Source: OPU3-GD-OMZ sp001901525 (GTDB lineage Bacteria; Pseudomonadota; Gammaproteobacteria; Methylococcales; Methylomonadaceae). Taken from it: 47,028 nt of DNA. Each line of letters opens with the position of its first letter. The stretch's first letter is position 1. Positions 43,167 to 47,028 of the stretch are shown here, in pieces. The stretch lies in NCBI GenBank assembly GCA_963981505.1, contig CAXCEI010000009.1:1-47028 (forward strand), given 5' to 3'. Below the pieces are notes generated by a model. That model made no database searches, was not told the DNA's origin, and saw only the letters and a list, made by a program, of their open reading frames with translations. The translations under genes were made by a program, and so were the position numbers.

Positions 43167-43974
43167 CCCAATGTTCTAATCCCTCTAACTCAAAAGGTGA
43201 AAACCCCGCCTTATAGCGAAGTTCTTTATTTAACACTCCGCCCGTCGGCGCTCCTTTAAAACGCTGCCTTATAAACTTCAAATAGCTTTCTTCATCATTA
43301 AGCCCGCGCTCACTACAAACATACTTAAACCAATAACTTCCTAATTTAACGTGCCTCACTTCATCGTCGAGAATGCGTTGTAAAATCGCAGCACTTTTAT
43401 AATCGCCTAAATGATTGAACTTCTCGATCATCGGTGGTGTTACATCTAACCCTCTTGCCTCCAAATATCGCGGCACAAATGCCAATCGCATTAATAAATC
43501 ATCCGCTGTATCCTCAGCTACTGTCCACAAGCCGTTGTGTGCGGGATAATCACCATAGTCAACACCCATCGCCAATAAATGCTCTCGGATCATTGAAAAA
43601 TGCTCTGCCTCCTCAACAGCTACACTTAACCAGTCATGATAAAACTCAAGTGGCAACCCCCTAAACCGATACAATAAATCCCAAGCAAGATAAATAGCGA
43701 TGAACTCTATATGTGCAATAGCATGAAAGAAAGCTTGGACACCTAACACCGTATTCAATGATCGCTTAGGCATTTCTTTAGGCGGTAATAATAATGGTCG
43801 TTCTGGAAATTGTGCCTCCTTAACCGAACGAGGAGAGCCATTGTCTTCAAAATTTAGCCCATTGCTCTTAAAAAAAATTCCCGCTTGTTGAGTACACGCT
43901 AAAATAGCCTCGACGTCGCCGCTGTATAAACAATTCTCCGCCACAACAAAAATATTTTCTGAATCCGCCTTCAT
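43156..43974 (-). CDS. DUF455 family ferritin-like protein
   Basis: 272 aa. The DUF455 pattern is clear: HAIAHIEFIAIYLAWD at about 84-99, EEAEH at 121-125, EARGLD at 172-177 and DDEVRH at 203-208, giving E90, E122, H125, E172, E205 and H208 as likely di-iron ligands in a four-helix bundle. The family function is not established; it is sometimes compared with the tRNA hydroxylase MiaE. The ATG at 43974 lies one base from the VanZ-like ATG on the other strand; a GTG at codon 12 is an alternative start. Confidence 0.9.
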   Translation of the reverse strand: MKADSENIFVVAENCLYSGDVEAILACTQQAGIFFKSNGLNFEDNGSPRSVKEAQFPERPLLLPPKEMPKRSLNTVLGVQAFFHAIAHIEFIAIYLAWDLLYRFRGLPLEFYHDWLSVAVEEAEHFSMIREHLLAMGVDYGDYPAHNGLWTVAEDTADDLLMRLAFVPRYLEARGLDVTPPMIEKFNHLGDYKSAAILQRILDDEVRHVKLGSYWFKYVCSERGLNDEESYLKFIRQRFKGAPTGGVLNKELRYKAGFSPFELEGLEHWESD

Positions 43975-43975
43975 T

Positions 43976-44362
43976 ATGAAAAAACAACTTATCGTTCTAA
44001 AACGACTGATTCTGGCACCCTCACAGCAACTACACCAGCTTTTTTTATTTTTGTATTGCGTCTTAGTTTTCTGGGTATCTCATCAACCCAGCGTTCCTAT
44101 GCCACACTTATTCCCCCATTTCGATAAAATAATTCATGCGGCCACTTATTTTGTCATGGCCTGCCTCGCTTGGGCTTGTTTCTCTCATTACCCAAAAAAA
44201 ACCTGCTATCAGACTGTTTTTTTTTGTATGCTCTTTGGCGCCACCGACGAATGGCATCAGTCTTTTGTTATTGGCCGACTTGCTGACCCCTATGACTGGG
44301 CTGCCGACACCCTCGGCGCGACTAGCGCGGCGCTCTTTTTAACACTACTAAAAAAACACTAA
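43976..44362 (+). CDS. VanZ-like membrane protein
   Basis: 128 aa with three to four hydrophobic segments. The VanZ-family pattern is seen in FPHFDKIIHAATYFVMACLAW and in FGATDEWHQSFVIGRLADPYDWAADTLGA, with the conserved D/E-W-H and D-W-AADTLG acidic residues. VanZ itself gives low-level teicoplanin resistance; most members have unknown roles. There is no clear Shine-Dalgarno before the ATG. It converges on rpoS. Confidence 0.85.
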   Translation: MKKQLIVLKRLILAPSQQLHQLFLFLYCVLVFWVSHQPSVPMPHLFPHFDKIIHAATYFVMACLAWACFSHYPKKTCYQTVFFCMLFGATDEWHQSFVIGRLADPYDWAADTLGATSAALFLTLLKKH

Positions 44363-44405
44363 CAAACCCTATCGACATAACGCAAAGCAACAAGATAATC
44401 TATCT

Positions 44406-45338
44406 TTAAAGAACGGCCTCAGCGGTAAAACCGGTCTCATTTAAGATATTATTGAGCTTCTTTAAACCATCTTTTTGAATTTGTCGTATCCGCTCTCGGG
44501 TTACGCCGTATTTATGTGATAATTCTTCCAATGTTTTTGGAGTATGGCCACAAACGCCATAGCGCTCACAAATAATGTCTTGTTGCCGATCACTTAACTG
44601 AACCAGCCACGTTGATAACATACCCTCAATAGAAGAATGGTCCAATAACTTTGATGCAGATAAAGTTGAATTATCCGGGATCATTTCCAAGACTGATGTT
44701 TCATAACCATTCCCTATTGAAGCATTGGCTGATGTGACCCGCTCATTTAACGCCATTGTTTTAAGAACTTTATTTATCGGTTTTTTTGTTAACAGTGCAA
44801 TCTCTTCCGCTTTAGGTTTTCGTTCAGAACCAAACTCTAATTTTCTTGCTGCTTTCAAGCAGGCATAAAGTTCTTTTTCAACATGCACTGGCAAACGAAT
44901 GGTTCTTACCTGATTCATCAAAGCTTTTTCTATGCCCTCTTGAATCCACCAAACACCATAAGTTGAAAACCGAAAACCACGGTGCGGATCAAACTTATCT
45001 ACAGCACGGATCAAGCCCAAATTACCTTCTTCAATAAGATCTAAAAAAGATAATCCACGATTCAAATACCGCTTAGCCATTTTCACAACTAAGCGTAAAT
45101 TACTTTCAATCATAATTTTTCGCGCGTTCTTATCTCCGAGCAGGACCAGCTTTGCAAAATATTGCTCTTCTTCAACGGTTAGCAGTTGATATTGCTTTAA
45201 ATCATTAAAATATGCCGTTGTAGGATCACCGCCCTCTGGGGCATTCCCATCAGCGACTTGTTCTGTAACCTTTTCAGGTTGACTCAATACACACTTTTTA
45301 AAACTTGACTCACTCGATACATTTAATTCTAAACTCAT
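44406..45338 (-). CDS. rpoS: RNA polymerase sigma factor RpoS
   Basis: 310 aa stationary-phase/stress sigma factor. Region 1.2 is at about 40-70 (TTAYFNDLKQYQLLTVEEEQ), region 2 at 73-150 with NLRLVVKMAKRY, DLIEEGNLGLIRAVDKFDP and FRFSTYGVWW, and region 4 at 245-300 with GVTRERIRQIQ. The ATG at 45338 has GGAGGAG six bases upstream. The -10-reading helix reads WWIQEGIEK instead of E. coli WWIRQTIER. Position after nlpD supports the RpoS identity; the C-terminus is slightly short. Confidence 0.93.
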   Translation of the reverse strand: MSLELNVSSESSFKKCVLSQPEKVTEQVADGNAPEGGDPTTAYFNDLKQYQLLTVEEEQYFAKLVLLGDKNARKIMIESNLRLVVKMAKRYLNRGLSFLDLIEEGNLGLIRAVDKFDPHRGFRFSTYGVWWIQEGIEKALMNQVRTIRLPVHVEKELYACLKAARKLEFGSERKPKAEEIALLTKKPINKVLKTMALNERVTSANASIGNGYETSVLEMIPDNSTLSASKLLDHSSIEGMLSTWLVQLSDRQQDIICERYGVCGHTPKTLEELSHKYGVTRERIRQIQKDGLKKLNNILNETGFTAEAVL

Positions 45339-45426
45339 AATCTTCTCCTCCACGGGTCAGAAAACTAATGAGCAAAAAAAATGCCAAAACAATAAAAACC
45401 GGATTACTCACGTTGTACAGGGTGTG

Positions 45427-45471
45427 AAATAAAAAAATAATTGCAAATCAAAACTTTTTTGCAATTTGCAA
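45427..45471 (-). terminator. Hairpin plus T-rich tract in rpoS leader
   Basis: Minus strand: TTGCAAAT, two-base bulge, CAAAA, loop AAG, TTTTG, ATTTGCAA, then a tract of almost only T. All 13 pairs are perfect but A/T rich. It ends about 90 nt before the rpoS ATG and could stop nlpD transcripts or act on rpoS readthrough. Confidence 0.5.
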
Positions 45472-45535
45472 CGCTTAAATTTTACTCACCCTAAAAAAAT
45501 AATCCACACCATTATAGAGACACAGAGGCATAAAA

Positions 45536-45552
45536 AATGATGATCCATCATT
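45536..45552. promoter_or_regulatory. Palindromic operator candidate upstream of rpoS
   Basis: AATGATG-ATC-CATCATT, perfect 7-bp arms. Its centre is about 40 bp upstream of the start predicted from the TATAAT at 45511-45516 on the minus strand, where no -35 hexamer is recognisable. Confidence 0.4.
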
Positions 45553-45680
45553 CAGCGGTCAGGCCCTAGTGATCAAAAATGAACAACTGCCTTCTTAGTA
45601 ATTAGTAGTGAGAGTACGTCAATGCAGTAAACAAAAAAATTTAATGACTCAGGTCACAAGTTCGATTGATTACTTAATCA

Positions 45681-46430
45681 TTATTTCTTAGGCAAATAAT
45701 GAGCCGGATTAACGGACTTACCGTCCTTCCTGATTTCGAAATGGAGACCCAAACGATTGTCATTGTTTCGACCAACCTCAGCTATCTTCTGACCTTGCCT
45801 GATGGCTTGCCCTTCCTGAACAAACAGCCGGCGATTATTCGCATAGGCACTTAAAAATTGTTCATTATGTTTGATAATAATAAGATTACCATAACCTTTT
45901 AAACCATCACCGCTATAAACTACACTCCCATCGGCCACCGCAACAACCTCCTGACCCGCCTTGCCGGCAATATCAATACCTTTCAACCCTGTTTTCTTAA
46001 ACGACTGTAATAGTCGCCCCTCTATAGGCCACTGCCACCTGATCCGCCCTTTCAAACTTGTCACTAACTTACTTTTTCGCTTCACGGCCTGTGACTTATT
46101 TTCTTTACGCACTTTTTTCTTTTTAGAAAAAATTTTTTTCGTTGAGCCTACCGGCTTAAAAAGCTTTATTTGTTGACCAACCAAAAGTTTATAGGGCGGT
46201 GAAAGATTATTCCAACGCGCTAATTGATGAAAACTATGACCCGAACGAAATCCCACAGAAAACAGCGTATCTCCCGGTTGAACCCTATAAACACGAACCC
46301 GCTCATCTAAACTTACGCCATATGAACGAACAGGCGCAAAATTATACTTTTGGGAACACCCTGAAAGCACGAACACGGTTAAAACAATACACAGTCCTTG
46401 CTTATTTTTTAGCGTAGCTAAGATACTCAT
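45681..46430 (-). CDS. nlpD: NlpD-like lipoprotein, LysM plus degenerate M23 domain
   Basis: 249 aa. Lipobox VLSGC (C25); LysM peptidoglycan-binding domain about 47-91 (YRVQPGDTLFSVGF); lysine-rich linker 98-122; LytM/M23 domain 130-249. Of the usual zinc ligands, the first His is K150 and the YAH position is N198, while D153 and H230 remain, so it should be non-catalytic, as for E. coli NlpD, which activates amidase AmiC at the septum. ATG at 46430 is chosen because AGGT lies 8 bp upstream; an ATG two codons earlier overlaps the J-protein stop. Confidence 0.93.
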   Translation of the reverse strand: MSILATLKNKQGLCIVLTVFVLSGCSQKYNFAPVRSYGVSLDERVRVYRVQPGDTLFSVGFRSGHSFHQLARWNNLSPPYKLLVGQQIKLFKPVGSTKKIFSKKKKVRKENKSQAVKRKSKLVTSLKGRIRWQWPIEGRLLQSFKKTGLKGIDIAGKAGQEVVAVADGSVVYSGDGLKGYGNLIIIKHNEQFLSAYANNRRLFVQEGQAIRQGQKIAEVGRNNDNRLGLHFEIRKDGKSVNPAHYLPKK

Positions 46431-46432
46431 GA

Positions 46433-46927
46433 TCATTTACCTAAAAGCACTGACTTAGCAGCATTCAATTGCGCTGCTAAAAAATCAGATCCTCCCTTAT
46501 CCGGATGAACCTTAATCATTAATCGTTTATGTGCCTTAACAATCTCCTCCTCTGTACACCCGGGTTTTAACCCCAAAACCTGATAAGCCTGCTCAGTTGT
46601 CATACGGTTAGCATTGTTTCTCGGAGTTTTTGGACCAGCATCCCCTTTCCTTGATGAGACAAACATAAACCAAACTCTTTGCAATATCGGTGCATAGCGC
46701 AATAAAGTCGGTATCAATCGTCCTAAAAACGCAAGAAAAATACCCAACAAGCCTAAAAGCCAATTCAATTTCCCCAATGCGACTAAAACGACAAAGGCGC
46801 TTATCAGCACGACCCATCCCAGTTTTCTAAGTAGATTTGCTAGCTCTTCTGGTGGTTGACGCTGAATCCAACGAAGCACGAAAATCAGCAAAAAAATCAA
46901 GATTAAAACAAAATAAAGCCGTATCAA
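46433..46927 (-). CDS. Membrane protein with C-terminal J domain
   Basis: 164 aa. Two or three hydrophobic spans (about 2-19, 36-52 and 54-75) are followed by a linker and a C-terminal J domain (about 109-164) with the catalytic HPD at 141-143 (IKVHPDKGG). It should recruit and stimulate DnaK at the membrane; the client is unknown. The start is TTG at 46927, supported by GAGGTGA seven bases upstream and an in-frame stop just before. It adjoins nlpD. The 101 bp beyond it to the window end hold no gene that I can see. Confidence 0.88.
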   Translation of the reverse strand: MIRLYFVLILIFLLIFVLRWIQRQPPEELANLLRKLGWVVLISAFVVLVALGKLNWLLGLLGIFLAFLGRLIPTLLRYAPILQRVWFMFVSSRKGDAGPKTPRNNANRMTTEQAYQVLGLKPGCTEEEIVKAHKRLMIKVHPDKGGSDFLAAQLNAAKSVLLGK

Positions 46928-47028
46928 ACTAATGTCACCTCATTAAACAAAATATCAAAAAATTTTAAAATAACCGATTAAGTTGAAACTAAAATTCATT
47001 TTCTCATTATTTGCACTTACTTATAATG

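Larger units (their letters stand above)
45339..45680 (-). promoter_or_regulatory. nlpD-rpoS spacer and rpoS leader
   Basis: The 342-bp gene-free interval is A/T rich. On the minus strand it holds a TATAAT (45511-45516) preceded by C, a palindrome (45536-45552), and a bulged hairpin followed by a T-rich tract (45427-45471). A start near 45504 would give a leader of about 165 nt. No gene was seen in it. Confidence 0.4.

Noticed and set aside
43156..43974. Calling the ferritin-like gene miaE
   Set aside because: The motif order (AHIE, EEAEH, EARGLD, DDEVRH) fits DUF455; MiaE relation is only at the fold level.
44406..45338. Calling the sigma factor RpoH or RpoD
   Set aside because: It has no RpoD-type long N-terminal region 1.1, and the position after nlpD with region 1.2 and 2 similarity favours RpoS.
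47022..47027. TATAAT at the right window edge as a promoter
   Set aside because: No -35-like hexamer at 16-18 bp upstream and the downstream sequence is outside the window.

Overview
The window is a low-to-moderate GC (low 40s percent by eye) stretch of a gammaproteobacterial chromosome. The case for Gammaproteobacteria rests on the nlpD-rpoS pair, the lolB-ispE-prs block divergent from hemA-prfA, the tyr-gly-thr tRNA cluster ahead of tufB, and complete E. coli-type ribosomal protein gene order. It is not an enterobacterium: a long L25/CTC (rplY), a 7Fe FdxA, a DUF455 protein, the long form of IspG and a continuous rpoBC-str-S10-spc-alpha block point to an environmental lineage (sulfur- or methane-oxidising groups are possible, but this cannot be settled from the window).

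Layout. 1-1158 (+): 3' part of a TauE/SafE-type permease and the ferredoxin gene fdxA. 1159-1547: no intact gene; it holds the inner, decayed half of a roughly 311-bp tandem duplication spanning the fdxA/rplQ junction, with two copies of a bidirectional terminator. 1548-19211 (-): alpha, spc, S10 and str gene clusters, rplQ back to rpsL, 32 genes including rpmJ (37 aa), tufA and fusA. 19212-19515: leader of the str cluster with a clear promoter and an intrinsic terminator between promoter and rpsL. 19516-31328 (-): rpoC, rpoB, rplL, rplJ, rplA, rplK, nusG, secE, with an L10-type leader before rplJ and an attenuator hairpin between rplL and rpoB. 31369-33052 (-): tRNA-Trp, tufB, tRNA-Thr, tRNA-Gly, tRNA-Tyr. 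33161-38768 (-): pth, rplY, prs, tRNA-Gln, ispE, lolB and a large TPR lipoprotein. 39004-43126 (+): hemA, prfA, a small membrane-anchored unknown where prmC often lies, and ispG. 43156-44362: DUF455 ferritin-like gene (-) and VanZ-like gene (+), with start codons one base apart. 44406-46927 (-): rpoS, nlpD and a membrane J-domain protein.

Functionally nearly everything is housekeeping: ribosome, RNA polymerase, elongation factors, Sec translocon, release factor, peptidyl-tRNA rescue, PRPP, isoprenoid (ispE, ispG), tetrapyrrole (hemA) and lipoprotein targeting (lolB). No mobile element, CRISPR array or defence system was seen, and I do not find a wholly new system here. The most interesting signals are regulatory and evolutionary: the fdxA/rplQ duplication scar, a terminator that any str-operon transcript must cross, loss of space for an S10 leader, two tuf genes identical exactly from start to stop codon, an RpoS with a changed -10-reading residue and a structured leader, and the head-to-head DUF455/VanZ starts. 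Start codons were re-chosen by Shine-Dalgarno position and family alignment from memory; several genes use GTG or TTG.
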